Source: Rubrivirga litoralis (GTDB taxonomy: Bacteria > Bacteroidota > Rhodothermia > Rhodothermales > Rubricoccaceae). From it: DNA of 64,000 nucleotides. The position numbers and the translations under genes are program-made. Below are positions 9,478-17,862 of this stretch, one piece after another. Location of the stretch: contig NZ_JAVRHT010000001.1 of assembly GCF_031846415.1 (NCBI RefSeq), forward strand, positions 124,001 through 188,000, in the 5' to 3' direction. Positions within the stretch are counted from its first letter, which is position 1. Each line of letters starts with the position of its first letter. The notes beneath the pieces are model-generated. The model saw nothing but the letters and a program-made list of their open reading frames with translations. It had not been told where the DNA came from and did not search any database.

Positions 9478-9532
9478 GATACGCGACCGCCCCGCCCGCA
9501 CAGGCTGCTGTGGGCGGGGTGGGCGAGCGCGG

Positions 9533-9540
9533 TAGCTTCG
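9533..9540 (+). promoter_or_regulatory. -10/-7 element TAGCTTCG upstream of yebC
   Basis: TAGCTTCG ends 24 nt before the ATG at 9565, and a GGGCGGGGTGG motif lies just upstream. It is one of a set of near-identical TAnCTTnG words in this window that sit upstream of starts. Confidence 0.45.
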
Positions 9541-9564
9541 GCCCCTCACCACACCGAGAGACGC

Positions 9565-10290
9565 ATGGGCCGGATGTTCGAGAAGCGCAAGCACACCATG
9601 TTCGCGCGCTACGACCGCATGGCGAAGCAGTTCGCCCGCATCGGCAAGGACATCGTGATCGCCGTCAAGGCCGGCGGGCCGGACCCCGACCTCAACCCGC
9701 AGCTCCGGCGGGCGGTCCAGAACGCGAAGGGCGTCAACATGCCCAAGGAGAAGGTGGACGCGGCCATCAAACGGGCGCTCGGCAAGGACACGGCGAGCTA
9801 CGACGAGGTCCTCTACGAGGGCTACGGCCCGCACGGCGTGGCGCTCCTCATCGACGCGGCGACGGACAACGTGAACCGGACCGTCGCCAACCTCCGCGCC
9901 GTGTTCTCGCGCGGCGGCGGCAACCTGGGCACGAGCGGCTCGGTGGCGTTCCAGTTCACCAAGATGGGAGCGTTCGCGCTCGACCCGGACACGCTCGGCG
10001 ACCGCGACGAGCTCGAGCTCGACCTCATCGACGAGGGCCTGGAGAGCCTGGAAGAGGGTACGACCGAGGACGGGCGCGCGGTGCTCGTCGCGCGGTGCGC
10101 GTTCGCCGACTTCGGCCAGATGCAGAAGGCCCTCGACGCGCGCGGCGTCGAGCCCATCACGGCCGAGGTCGAGTACGTCCCCACGACGACGACCGACCCG
10201 GGCGACGACGCGGCCGACGACGTGCTGGAGTTGGTCGGCAAGCTGGAGGCCGACGAGGACGTGCAGCGCGTGTTCCACAACCTCGCGTAG
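9565..10290 (+). CDS. yebC: YebC/PmpR family translation or transcription factor (TACO1-like)
   Basis: 241 residues, the usual length of the family. Diagnostic stretches include the N-terminal K..F.RYDRMAKQFARIGKDI region, NPQLRRAVQNAKGVNMPKE (about 50-68), YEGYGPHGVALLID (~90) and NRTVANLRAVFSRGGGNLG (~109-127). YebC proteins relieve ribosome stalling at Pro-rich tracts, and some members bind DNA as regulators. The N-terminus lacks the canonical MAGHSKW and begins MGRMFEKRKHTMFARY, like the Bacteroidota subgroup. Monocistronic, with its own -10 element; convergent with the M48 peptidase across a hairpin. Confidence 0.93.
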   Translation: MGRMFEKRKHTMFARYDRMAKQFARIGKDIVIAVKAGGPDPDLNPQLRRAVQNAKGVNMPKEKVDAAIKRALGKDTASYDEVLYEGYGPHGVALLIDAATDNVNRTVANLRAVFSRGGGNLGTSGSVAFQFTKMGAFALDPDTLGDRDELELDLIDEGLESLEEGTTEDGRAVLVARCAFADFGQMQKALDARGVEPITAEVEYVPTTTTDPGDDAADDVLELVGKLEADEDVQRVFHNLA

Positions 10291-10320
10291 CCGCCCCGCC
10301 CCTGAGAGGCTGTTCGGTAG

Positions 10321-10353
10321 GAGTCTCCCTCCCCCGCTGGGGGGAGGAGACTC
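10321..10353. terminator. Hairpin between convergent yebC and M48 peptidase genes
   Basis: GAGTCTCC...GGAGACTC arms of about 15 nt with two mismatches enclose a short loop. There is no T-run, but the position between two facing stop codons suggests bidirectional termination. Confidence 0.5.
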
Positions 10354-10422
10354 GACGCGGGCGACCGACCCGCTCCTGAGCATCGGGCGGGGTGGTCCCG
10401 AGCCCGCCGCCCCGCCCGGCGG

Positions 10423-11238
10423 CTAGCGGCTGGACACGAACGGGCGCACGCGGCGCTGAACGTCCTCGAAGGCCGCGTCCTCGTCGGGGCGGGGTGGCGG
10501 CGAGGGCAGGGCCTCGGCCGCCGCTTCGGCCGCCTCGACGCGGTCCTCGCCGAGCGGGTGCGACTGGAACCACCGCTCGAACCGAAGCGGCCGGCGCGCG
10601 CGGAGCGCCACGAGCGTCTCGAACATGGCCGCCTGCCCGTCCGGGTCGTAGCCGGCCGCCGCCAGATAGTCCAACCCGAGGCGGTCGGCCTCGGCCTCGT
10701 CGGACCGCGAGAACCGGGCGAGCGCGCCCCGCCCCACGAGGCCGGCCGCGACCTGGCGGACGAGGCCGGGGTTGTCGCCCAAGACCAGCCCGGCGACCCA
10801 GCTCACGCCCTGGGCCTTCACCATGCGCTCGGTGCTGTGGCGGGCCACGCCGTGGGCGACCTCGTGGGCCACCACGCTCGCCAGCTCGTCCGGACCGCCG
10901 GCCGCCGCGATGAGCCCGGCGTGGACGTAGACGTGGCCGCCCGGGAGCGCGAACGCGTTGACGGCCGGGTCGTCGAGGACGGTGAACGTCCAGTCGCGGT
11001 CGGCCATCTCGGTCTGGGCCACGAGCGCTTCGCCGAGGCGGTCGACGTAGCCTTGCACGACGGGGTCGGGGAGCGGGCGGACCTGGGCGTCGACCTCGGC
11101 GGCGAGGTCGCGGCCGAGCGACCACTCGTCGTCGAGCGACACGAGGTTGAGGTCGCCGCGGTTTACGCTGTCCGAGGCGCACGTGCAGCCGGGGACGAGG
11201 AGCACGGCGAGCAGGACGGAGGCGGCAGCGCGGCGCAT
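10423..11238 (-). CDS. M48 family zinc metalloprotease lipoprotein
   Basis: 271 residues. A lipoprotein-type signal leads to VPGC (Cys18). The zinc motif is HEVAH (H125, E126, H129), followed by EAEADRLG (E181-D185), the third-ligand motif of M48 peptidases, with a downstream FQSHPLGEDR substrate-region signature. It matches the BepA/LoiP-type periplasmic proteases involved in outer-membrane protein quality control. A short TPR tail is absent. The ATG at 11238 directly follows a CGCCCCGCCC motif on the sense strand. Confidence 0.9.
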   Translation of the reverse strand: MRRAAASVLLAVLLVPGCTCASDSVNRGDLNLVSLDDEWSLGRDLAAEVDAQVRPLPDPVVQGYVDRLGEALVAQTEMADRDWTFTVLDDPAVNAFALPGGHVYVHAGLIAAAGGPDELASVVAHEVAHGVARHSTERMVKAQGVSWVAGLVLGDNPGLVRQVAAGLVGRGALARFSRSDEAEADRLGLDYLAAAGYDPDGQAAMFETLVALRARRPLRFERWFQSHPLGEDRVEAAEAAAEALPSPPPRPDEDAAFEDVQRRVRPFVSSR

Positions 11239-11400
11239 GGGCGGGGCGGGGGGGGCGGCCGTCTTACGCCGCCCCGCCCGTTGGGTCCGCCCCCGGGTGT
11301 CCGGGCGCGCGAGGCGCACGGCGCGGGCGGGGCGGGAAACCCCGGCGGGCGGGCGGGGTGGACCCGCACGAACGACTCTTCCGCCCCGCCCCCGCCCGTT

Positions 11401-12327
11401 ATGGACACCCGCCGCATCGGCTCGCTCACCGTCTCCGCCGTCGGCCTCGGCTGCAACAACTTCGGCTGGCACATCGACGAGGCCGCCTCGCGCGAGGTGG
11501 TCGCGGCGGCGCTCGACGCCGGCGTCACGCACTTCGACACGGCCGAGGTCTACGGCGAGGGCCAGAGCGAGGAGATCCTCGGCCGCGCGCTCGGCGCCCG
11601 CCGCGACGACGTGACCATCGCCACGAAGTTCGGGCATGGGAAGAACGCGCGGCCCGCGGACGTCCGCCGGGCCATCGAGGGCAGCCTGCGGCGGCTCGGG
11701 ACCGACCGCGTCGACCTGTACTACCTCCACAAGCCGGACCCCGACACGCCCATCGCCGATACGCTGGGCGCCCTGGACGACCTGGTCCGCGAGGGGAAGG
11801 TCCGCGAGGTCGCCTGCTCGAACCTCTCGCCCGAGCAGCTCCGCGAGGCCGACGCCGCCGCGACCGGCGCCCGCTTCGCCGCGCTCCAGAACGAGTACAG
11901 CCTGCTCCACCGCGACCCCGAGGGCGACGGCGGGACGCTCGCCGCCTGCCGCGAACTGGGCGTCGCGTTCGTCCCCTACTTCCCGCTCAAGAGCGGGCTC
12001 CTGACGGGCAAGTACCGCCGCGGCGACGAGGCGCCCGAGGGCTCCCGCCTGGGCGGGGTGGAGGGGAGCCGGTTCGCGAAGATGGGCGACTCGCTGCTCA
12101 CGGCCGACAACCTGGAGGCCGTCGAGCGCCTCGTCGCTGTGGCCGAAGACCGCGGCCACACGATCCTCGACCTCGCCTTCGCCTACCTCCTGGCCCACGA
12201 GCCCGTCGCGTCGGTCATCGCCGGCGCCACGAAGCCGTCGCAGGTCCGCGCGAACGTCGACGCGGCGGGGTGGGCGCTGTCGCCGGCCGACCTCGACGCC
12301 GTCGACGAGGCGCTCCAGGTGGCGTAA
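11401..12327 (+). CDS. Aldo/keto reductase
   Basis: 308 residues with the full AKR tetrad: Asp46 and Tyr51 in HFDTAEVYGEG, Lys76 in ATKFGHGK and His110 in YYLHKPD. The cofactor loop near the C-terminus (AGATKPSQVRAN) indicates NADPH binding. Most similar in pattern to the L-glyceraldehyde-3-phosphate reductase/YghZ group of soluble (TIM-barrel) reductases; the substrate cannot be read from sequence. ATG directly follows a C-rich CCGCCCCGCCC leader. Monocistronic, divergent from the M48 gene. Confidence 0.92.
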   Translation: MDTRRIGSLTVSAVGLGCNNFGWHIDEAASREVVAAALDAGVTHFDTAEVYGEGQSEEILGRALGARRDDVTIATKFGHGKNARPADVRRAIEGSLRRLGTDRVDLYYLHKPDPDTPIADTLGALDDLVREGKVREVACSNLSPEQLREADAAATGARFAALQNEYSLLHRDPEGDGGTLAACRELGVAFVPYFPLKSGLLTGKYRRGDEAPEGSRLGGVEGSRFAKMGDSLLTADNLEAVERLVAVAEDRGHTILDLAFAYLLAHEPVASVIAGATKPSQVRANVDAAGWALSPADLDAVDEALQVA

Positions 12328-12333
12328 GCGCCC

Positions 12334-12362
12334 TTCGGGTGGGTACGAGGTACCAGGTACGG
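12334..12362. repeat. Dispersed GGTAC-arm repeat, partial copy
   Basis: After a CCCTTCGGGT stem, three GGTAC words occur at 7-8 nt spacing. This is the left arm of the repeat seen in full at 16803-16905; no matching right arm is present. Confidence 0.55.
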
Positions 12363-12405
12363 CTGCTCCTCCCCGCTCCGCCTGGGCTACTCCGCCCCGC
12401 CCGGT

Positions 12406-12915
12406 CTACATGGGCGGGGCGGTCACGACGGCCGCCGTCACCAGGAGCTGCCCCACGTGGCGCTGCGTGTGCTCGGCGGCGTGGACGAGCAGGCCGAGCA
12501 CCGTCGACGGGATGCGGTCGCGGCCGACGGCGCGGGCGTCGAGCAGCGTCGCCGGGTTGGTCGCGCGGAGCTGGGCGAGCGCGCGGTCCACGGCGTCCTC
12601 GAACGCCCCCACCAGCCCGCCGGTCGTGAGGGCGGGGCGGGGCTTGCCCTCGGCGGCGAGCGCGGCGAGTTGAGCCTCGGTCAGCGCCTCGCCGCGGGCG
12701 TACGTCAGCAGCCGGTCGAGGACGCCGGCGAGGTGCTGGAGGTGGAACCCGACCGACGCCCGCCCCGCCGGCCGCGCCCACAGCGCCGCCCCGCCCACGT
12801 CCGCGGCGTACTCCGGCACCTCCTCGCGCGCCTGCACGAGCGCGTGGGCGACGGGCTGTAACAGGTCGGGGACGCCGGGGAGCGGCCCCCGGAGCCAGGG
12901 TTCAAGGTGGGGCAC
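12406..12915 (-). CDS. DinB/YfiT-like four-helix metal-binding protein
   Basis: 169 residues from a GTG at 12915; no ATG is available in frame. The sequence shows the DinB layout: an amphipathic first helix, GFHLQHLAGVLDRLLTYA with the first conserved His near residue 55, and a C-terminal LLVHAAEHTQRHVGQL segment giving the second His pair. These residues bind a divalent metal in DinB enzymes, often thiol-transferases using mycothiol or bacillithiol. The precise start is uncertain because upstream bases are open in several frames. Confidence 0.75.
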   Translation of the reverse strand: MPHLEPWLRGPLPGVPDLLQPVAHALVQAREEVPEYAADVGGAALWARPAGRASVGFHLQHLAGVLDRLLTYARGEALTEAQLAALAAEGKPRPALTTGGLVGAFEDAVDRALAQLRATNPATLLDARAVGRDRIPSTVLGLLVHAAEHTQRHVGQLLVTAAVVTAPPM

Positions 12916-12991
12916 GAGCGGCTCACGTCGCCCCGCCCGCCCGTGATCCCGCCCGCCCCGCTCGGGCGGGGTGGGCTGCCGTGTGCCGCCC

Positions 12992-13030
12992 CGCCCCGTG
13001 GGTCCGCCCCGTGGGTCCGCCCCGTGGGTC
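12992..13030. repeat. 13-bp tandem repeat, three copies
   Basis: The unit CGCCCCGTGGGTC occurs three times head-to-tail upstream of the cobalamin riboswitch. No function can be inferred. Confidence 0.8.
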
Positions 13031-13130
13031 CGTGATTCGACCACCCCGCCCGAACGCCACGCCCGGGCAGGGCGGGGTGGTCTCGCCCCCGAAGATGCGG
13101 TGCGCCCGTGCGCCGGGCGGGGCGGGCGCC

Positions 13131-13138
13131 TACCTTGC
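13131..13138 (+). promoter_or_regulatory. -10/-7 element TACCTTGC of the riboswitch operon
   Basis: TACCTTGC lies about 25 nt before the first conserved riboswitch stem and is preceded by GGGCGGGGCGG. It matches the TAnCTTnG series. Confidence 0.4.
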
Positions 13139-13154
13139 CGGCCGCTCTTTCTTC

Positions 13155-13415
13155 CACCGCCTCGGGTTCTGCGACCGGCCTCGGCCGGCGCGGATGAAAA
13201 GGGAATCCGGTCCGCCGCGTCCGCGGCTATGCCGGAGCTGTCCCCGCAACTGTAGGCGGCCCGCCGCTGGCGACGACGCCCGCGACCACTCCGGCCCCGC
13301 GCTCCGCGGCGGCCGGGGGAAGGTCGGGGCCGAGCCAGCGGGCGCCCACCCCGCCCCGCCCTCCTGGGACGGCGGAACTGGGCCGGGCCGCGAGCCAGGA
13401 GACCTGCCCGGGCGA
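13155..13415 (+). promoter_or_regulatory. Cobalamin (B12) riboswitch
   Basis: Conserved elements appear in order: a P1/P2-type stem, GGATGAAAAGGGAATCCGGT, the GCCGGAGCTGTCCCCGCAACTGT core (B12 box) around 13231-13253 and GAGCCAGGAGACCTGCC (13393-13408). These are the hallmarks of the adenosylcobalamin-binding aptamer. The following gene is a BtuB-type receptor, which fits repression of B12 uptake when cobalamin is abundant. The expression platform is the terminator at 13488-13520. Confidence 0.95.
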
Positions 13416-13487
13416 GACCGCCCCACCCGCCTCCGGGATCAGAGGCGCGGCGGCACCCGTGCGGCCCCGTGGCGCGTGCGCGTGCTT

Positions 13488-13520
13488 CCCCGTGCCTCTC
13501 GTTTGAGGCGCGGGGTTTTT
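13488..13520 (+). terminator. Riboswitch-controlled intrinsic terminator abutting the btuB start
   Basis: An 11-nt stem (CCCCGTGCCTC / GAGGCGCGGGG, one G-U pair) with a six-nt loop is followed by TTTTT and then, one base later, the ATG of btuB at 13522. The hairpin would also occlude the start codon region, so it can act at both transcription and translation. It is the only hairpin in this window with a clear T-run. Confidence 0.85.
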
Positions 13521-13521
13521 C

Positions 13522-15459
13522 ATGCGCCTCCCCGCCCGCCCCTTCCTCCTCGCCGCCGCGTTCGCGGCCCTCGCCGCCGCGCCCCGCGCGCAGACGCCGA
13601 GCGACCCGCCCCGCCCCGCCCCGGCGGACTCGGTCGAGCTGGGCGAGGTCACGGTGACGGCCACGCGAGAGGCGCTGCTGACGCGCGAGGCGCCGGTTCG
13701 GGTGACGGTCCTGGACCGCGAGGCGCTCGACGCCACGGCGGCCGCCAGCCTGGCCGGCGTGCTCGAAGCCCGCGCGCCCGTCCACGTCCGCCGCTACGGG
13801 CCGTCGGGGCTGGCGACCGTCACGGTGCGGGGCGCGTCGTCGCAGCAGGCGCTCGTGCTCCTCGACGGGCAGCGCCTCACGGACCCGCAGCTGGGGCAGG
13901 TCGACCTCTCGCTGCTCCCGACGGCGCTCCTGGAGTCGGTCGAGGTCCTGAGCGGGCCGGCGTCCGGGCTCTACGGGAGCGACGCCGTAGGCGGGGTGGT
14001 CCACCTCCGGCCGCCCCGCCCGGGCGCCCCCGAGGCCCGGCTGGGGACCGACGTCGGACCGTGGGGCGAGCGCCAAGCGCACGTGCTCGGGGCGGGGCGG
14101 ATCGGCGGGGTGCGCGCGCTCGTCGCCGCCGAGGCGACGCACGCCGAAGACGACTACGCGTTCCGGGACCGCTCGCGGCTCGACGCCCCGCTCGTGACGC
14201 GGCGCGGCTGGGACTCCCGGCAGGCGTCGGTCTACGCGACGGCGGCCGTCGGCGCCGAGCCGGGCGGCGCGGGGCGGGGCGGAGCTGGCCTCAGCCTATG
14301 GGCCGCCGACGCCGAGCGCGGCCTGGGCGGCGACGGCGACGTAGGGGCGCGCCAGTGGGACCGCCGCGTCCGCTTGGCCGCCGCCGCCCACCGGCGGACG
14401 CCGTGGGCGCGCGTCGAGGCCGCCGCCTCGCTCCAGCGGACGCGGCTCCGCTACGCGGCCCCGTTCCCCGCCCCGCCCGACCGCCCCGACGCCATCGACG
14501 ACACGGGGCGCACGACGGCGGCCTTTTTCGACCTCCGCGCCACGACCGAGCGGTGGGGGGGCGCGTGGGCGCTCGCGCTCTTCGCCGGGGCGGGGCGGGG
14601 CGAGCACCCGAGCCTCCAAGACGACGCCCTCGACCGCTTTGCCGGCGCCGCCCTCAGCGGTCGCATCGCCTGGGGCCGCGCGACGTTCTTCCCCTCCGCC
14701 CGCGCCGACGTGTACGCGCCGAGCGGGGCGGACCGGCGGCTCGCGCTCAGCCCGCAGCTGGGCGCGAACGTCGCGCTTGCGCCCTCGCTGACCCTCAAGG
14801 CGAATGCCGCGCGCGCCTTCCGCATGCCGACGCTCAACGACCGCTTCTGGCAGCCGGGCGGCAACCCCGACCTCCGCCCCGAGACGGCGTGGAGCGCAGA
14901 CGGTGGGCTCGTGTGGAGCGGGCGCGGCGTGCAGGCCGAGGCCTCGGCGTTCGCGACCTGGGCGCGCGACCAGATCGTGTGGGCGCCGCGGACGTCCACC
15001 TTTTTCGAGCCGGCCAACGTGGCCCGCACCCGGAGCCTGGGCTTCGAGGGCTCCGTCCGCGCCGCCCGCGCGGTCCGCCTCGCCGGCCGCCCCGCCCTCG
15101 TCGAGGGCGGGGCGCTGGCCACCTACGTCGACGCCCGCGACCGGGGCACCGACGCCCCGCTCCGCTACGTCCCCCGGTGGACGGCCAAGGCGTGGGGCGG
15201 GGCGGGGTGGGGCGCGCTCCGCCTCGACCTGGGCGCCCGCCTCGTCGGCGCCCGCTTTACGACGGCGTCGGGCTCGCAGCCGCTCCCGGCCTACCTCGTC
15301 GTCGACGCCCAGGCGTCCGTGCGGCGCGCGGTCGGCGCCGTCGACCTCACGCTCGGCCTGGCGGCCGAGAACCTCACGGGCGCCCAGTACGAGGTCGTCC
15401 AGTCCTACCCCATGCCGCCGCGCCACGCGCGCGTGCGGCTCACGATCCGCACCCGCTGA
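13522..15459 (+). CDS. btuB: TonB-dependent cobalamin receptor BtuB
   Basis: 645 residues, close to E. coli BtuB. The signal peptide ends near PRAQ (24). The TonB box lies at EVTVTA (42-47), a plug domain with VTVRGASSQQALVLLDGQRL (about 93-112) and YGSDAVGGVVHL (~153) follows, and then a ~450-residue beta-barrel with alternating strands ending in the terminal aromatic-rich strand ARVRLTIRTR. The function assignment rests on the cobalamin riboswitch directly in front plus the receptor fold. It passes its substrate across the outer membrane using TonB energy. Downstream genes overlap or abut it, so the three form one operon. Confidence 0.92.
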   Translation: MRLPARPFLLAAAFAALAAAPRAQTPSDPPRPAPADSVELGEVTVTATREALLTREAPVRVTVLDREALDATAAASLAGVLEARAPVHVRRYGPSGLATVTVRGASSQQALVLLDGQRLTDPQLGQVDLSLLPTALLESVEVLSGPASGLYGSDAVGGVVHLRPPRPGAPEARLGTDVGPWGERQAHVLGAGRIGGVRALVAAEATHAEDDYAFRDRSRLDAPLVTRRGWDSRQASVYATAAVGAEPGGAGRGGAGLSLWAADAERGLGGDGDVGARQWDRRVRLAAAAHRRTPWARVEAAASLQRTRLRYAAPFPAPPDRPDAIDDTGRTTAAFFDLRATTERWGGAWALALFAGAGRGEHPSLQDDALDRFAGAALSGRIAWGRATFFPSARADVYAPSGADRRLALSPQLGANVALAPSLTLKANAARAFRMPTLNDRFWQPGGNPDLRPETAWSADGGLVWSGRGVQAEASAFATWARDQIVWAPRTSTFFEPANVARTRSLGFEGSVRAARAVRLAGRPALVEGGALATYVDARDRGTDAPLRYVPRWTAKAWGGAGWGALRLDLGARLVGARFTTASGSQPLPAYLVVDAQASVRRAVGAVDLTLGLAAENLTGAQYEVVQSYPMPPRHARVRLTIRTR

Positions 15460-16577
15460 TGCCCCGCCTCTCCAGTCTCCGCCCCGCCCTCCTGATCGCG
15501 CTCGCGCTCGCCGTCGCCGCGTGCGACGCCAACGACCCCGAGGAGGTGGAGGCCAGCACCGTCCTGTTCGTCGGCAACCAGGGCAACTTTTCCGACAACA
15601 ACGGCTCGGTCACGCGCTACGACGTCGCCACGGGCGCGGTGACGCCGGACGCGGTCCCCACCGTCGACGGCCTCGTGCAGGGGCTCGTGGGCGGTGGAAA
15701 CGTGCTCTACGTGCTCCTCAACTACGGCGACTCGTTCACGACCGGGCGCGGCCGGATCGACGTCTACGACGCCGCGAGCCGCACGACCACGGCCCAGTAC
15801 GACGTGCGGACGCCGCGCGGCCTCGCGGGAGGGCCGAGCCAGACGTCGGGCAGCCTGCTCGACGTCTACGTGACGAACCTCTACGACGGGACGGTCACGC
15901 TCCTCGACCTCGCCACCGGCGAGACCGCCCCGCCCGTCGAGGTCGGCGCCAGCCCCGAGGGCGTCGTCAGCGTGAGCGGGCGGACCTACGTGGCCAACTC
16001 GGGCTTCGGGTCCGGCACCTCGGTGAGCGTCCTCGACACCGAGACCGGCCGCGTGGTCGACACGCTCGACGACCTGTGCGTCGGCCCGCGGACGCTCCTG
16101 GCCGACGCCGACCTCGACGTGTGGGTCGTCTGCACGGGCGCCACCGACTTCGAGACGGGCGAGGCCGCGGGCGGGGCGGTCGTGGTCCTCGACGGGGCGA
16201 CGAGCGCCGTCCGCACGCGCTTCGACTACGACACGACGATCGGCTCGGCCACGCTCGGCGCCGACGGCGCGGTCCCCAGCAACACGACGGCCCGCGAGGT
16301 CTACGTGATCGGGAGCGGGGCGGTGCTCCGCTTCGACGCGACGGACAACACGCTCGACGCGCGCGTCGAGGTGCCGGGCGCGCCGGTCGGCGCCGTCGCC
16401 TACGACGCCGACGGGGAGCGGCTCTACCTCGGGCGCCCCGACGCCCAGAGCCCCTACGGCGCCGACGGCGTGGTCACGGTCCACGACCGGGCGGGCGCCG
16501 AGGTCGGGCGGTTCGGGGCCGGCATCGCGCCGTCGGCGCTCGCGTTCGGACGGGCGGCCGTGGTCGCCGAGGGCTGA
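15459..16577 (+). CDS. Beta-propeller lipoprotein, BtuG-like candidate
   Basis: 372 residues. The lipobox is AVAAC (Cys22). The mature protein is a series of YncE-like blades: FVGNQGNFSDNNGSVTRYD, LYVLLNYGD, VYVTNLYDGTVTLLDLATG, TYVANSGFGSGTSVSVLDT, VYVIGSGAVLRFD and similar. The ATG overlaps the btuB stop (TGATG). In Bacteroides, BtuG is a surface propeller lipoprotein that binds B12 tightly and caps BtuB. The size, fold, lipidation and position directly after btuB under the same riboswitch make this protein a good candidate for that role (inference). No cobalamin-binding residues can be identified by eye. Confidence 0.8.
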   Translation: MPRLSSLRPALLIALALAVAACDANDPEEVEASTVLFVGNQGNFSDNNGSVTRYDVATGAVTPDAVPTVDGLVQGLVGGGNVLYVLLNYGDSFTTGRGRIDVYDAASRTTTAQYDVRTPRGLAGGPSQTSGSLLDVYVTNLYDGTVTLLDLATGETAPPVEVGASPEGVVSVSGRTYVANSGFGSGTSVSVLDTETGRVVDTLDDLCVGPRTLLADADLDVWVVCTGATDFETGEAAGGAVVVLDGATSAVRTRFDYDTTIGSATLGADGAVPSNTTAREVYVIGSGAVLRFDATDNTLDARVEVPGAPVGAVAYDADGERLYLGRPDAQSPYGADGVVTVHDRAGAEVGRFGAGIAPSALAFGRAAVVAEG

Positions 16578-16801
16578 TGGAGATCGACCGCTGCCTGTGC
16601 TTCGGCGTGCCGTTCGCGCACCTCGCAGACGTCGCCTCGGAGACCGGCGCCGCCACCGTCGCGGGCCTCCAGGAGCACGCGCGGTTCGGTCAGAAGTGCG
16701 GGCTTTGCCACCCGTACGTCCGCCGCATGCTGCGCACGGGCCAGACCGTGTTCCACGAGGTCGTGACGGACGAGGACGAGCCGGAGGCCGGCGCCAGCTA
16801 G
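16577..16801 (+). CDS. Small Bfd-like 2Fe-2S protein
   Basis: 74 residues. Four cysteines are arranged as C6-x-C8 and C41-x2-C44, the BFD (bacterioferritin-associated ferredoxin) pattern, with GQKCGLCHPYVRRML as the second half. Its ATG overlaps the stop of the propeller gene (TGATG), so it is the last member of the riboswitch operon. A cytosolic electron donor is expected; a role in reductive B12 handling is conceivable but unproven. Confidence 0.75.
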   Translation: MEIDRCLCFGVPFAHLADVASETGAATVAGLQEHARFGQKCGLCHPYVRRMLRTGQTVFHEVVTDEDEPEAGAS

Positions 16802-16802
16802 A

Positions 16803-16905
16803 GCACCCTCCGGGTTGGTACGGGGTACCGGGTACAGGGGTACGGCCCGATCTGACGTCGGCGCGCGCGTACCTCGTACCGAGTACCCGGTACCGACCTG
16901 CACGT
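16803..16905. repeat. Dispersed inverted repeat with GGTAC arms, full copy
   Basis: The left arm has four GGTAC/GTAC words (16817-16842), followed by GTACGGCCCGATC, a CGCGCGCG spacer and a right arm with four GTAC words (16869-16892). It can fold into a long imperfect hairpin. It aligns with the reverse complement of 32752-32850, including GTACGGCCCGATC and CGCGCGTAC at matching distances. Confidence 0.75.
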
Positions 16906-17073
16906 CGCCCTATACCCACCGCCCCGCCCCACGCTGCGGGCGAGGCGGTCCGAGAGGGGGCACGCCACCCCGCCCCGGCGAGCGAAGCGTTCGCGGGCGG
17001 GGCGGGGCGAGGAACCGCGCGGCGGCGGGCGCCCTTCGACGCGGCCACCCCGCCTTCCGAGACCGCCCCGCCC

Positions 17074-17790
17074 GTGACGCTCCTCTACGTCTTCCCCCAC
17101 CCCGACGACGAGTCGTTCGGCCCCGCGCCCGCGATCGCCCGGCAGGTCCGCGAGGGCCACGACGTCGCGCTCCTCACGCTGACCAAGGGCGGGGCGACCA
17201 AGGTGCGCCACGACCTCGGCCTGTCGGTCGAGGAGATGGGCGCGCGCCGCGAGCAGGAGACGCAGTGCGCGGCCGACGCGCTGGGCGCCGACCTCACGGT
17301 CCTCGACTTCCCCGACGGTGGGCTCCAGGACCTCGACCCGCGCGACCTCGAACACGTGATCGAGCGGAAGATCGAGGCGGTCCGCCCCGACGTCGTGGTC
17401 ACGTACGACTACCACGGCAACAGCGTCCACCCCGACCACGTGGTCACGCACGCGGTCGTCAAGCGGGCCTACGAGGCGGCCTGCGACGAGATGGCGGGGC
17501 GGAGCCCGCGGCGGCTCGCCTTCTTTACGCTGGTCCAGGGCGAGGTCGCGGACAACCCGGCCGGCCTCCGGGGCAGCCCGCGCGAGCGCGTCGGCGCCGT
17601 CGTGACGTTCGCGGACGAGGACCGGCAGACGGCCGAGGCCGCCCTCGCCTGCTACGAGACCTACGCGGCCGTCGTCGAGGCGCACCAACCGCTCCGCCAG
17701 GTCGAGGACGGTGTCGCGTTCGTCCTCTTCCAGGAGGAGCACGACGAGCCGCTCGGCAGCCTCACCGACGACCTCCACGACGAGGGCTGA
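17074..17790 (+). CDS. PIG-L/LmbE family deacetylase
   Basis: 238 residues from the GTG at 17074, which directly follows CCGCCCCGCCC. The zinc motif HPDDE (residues 9-13) and HPDHVVTH (119-126) are both present, as in N-acetylglucosaminyl de-N-acetylases, MshB and BshB. The substrate could be a GlcNAc-containing small molecule such as the bacillithiol precursor, but no bshA/bshC neighbour is present to support this. The space between 16906 and the GTG shows only GC motifs. A longer in-frame extension upstream is possible but has shadow-like composition. Confidence 0.88.
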   Translation: MTLLYVFPHPDDESFGPAPAIARQVREGHDVALLTLTKGGATKVRHDLGLSVEEMGARREQETQCAADALGADLTVLDFPDGGLQDLDPRDLEHVIERKIEAVRPDVVVTYDYHGNSVHPDHVVTHAVVKRAYEAACDEMAGRSPRRLAFFTLVQGEVADNPAGLRGSPRERVGAVVTFADEDRQTAEAALACYETYAAVVEAHQPLRQVEDGVAFVLFQEEHDEPLGSLTDDLHDEG

Positions 17791-17830
17791 CCACCCCGCC
17801 CCGCGCGGGCGGGGCGGGTACCGGCGCACA

Positions 17831-17858
17831 CCGCCCCGCCCAAGCGCGGGCGGGGCGG
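17831..17858. terminator. Perfect GC hairpin between convergent genes
   Basis: CCGCCCCGCCC and GGGCGGGGCGG pair perfectly around a six-nt loop between the LmbE stop and the facing TonB-receptor stop. A second, shorter pair sits at 17791-17818. Confidence 0.6.
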
Positions 17859-17862
17859 ACGC

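Noticed and set aside
12981..16577. Long plus-strand frame spanning the riboswitch and btuB
   Set aside because: Only the last ~372 codons are a real gene; the first part reads through the riboswitch and btuB in the wrong frame.
17791..17858. Rho-independent terminators with T-runs for most genes
   Set aside because: Only the riboswitch terminator has a T-run. The GC hairpins were listed at moderate confidence on position alone.
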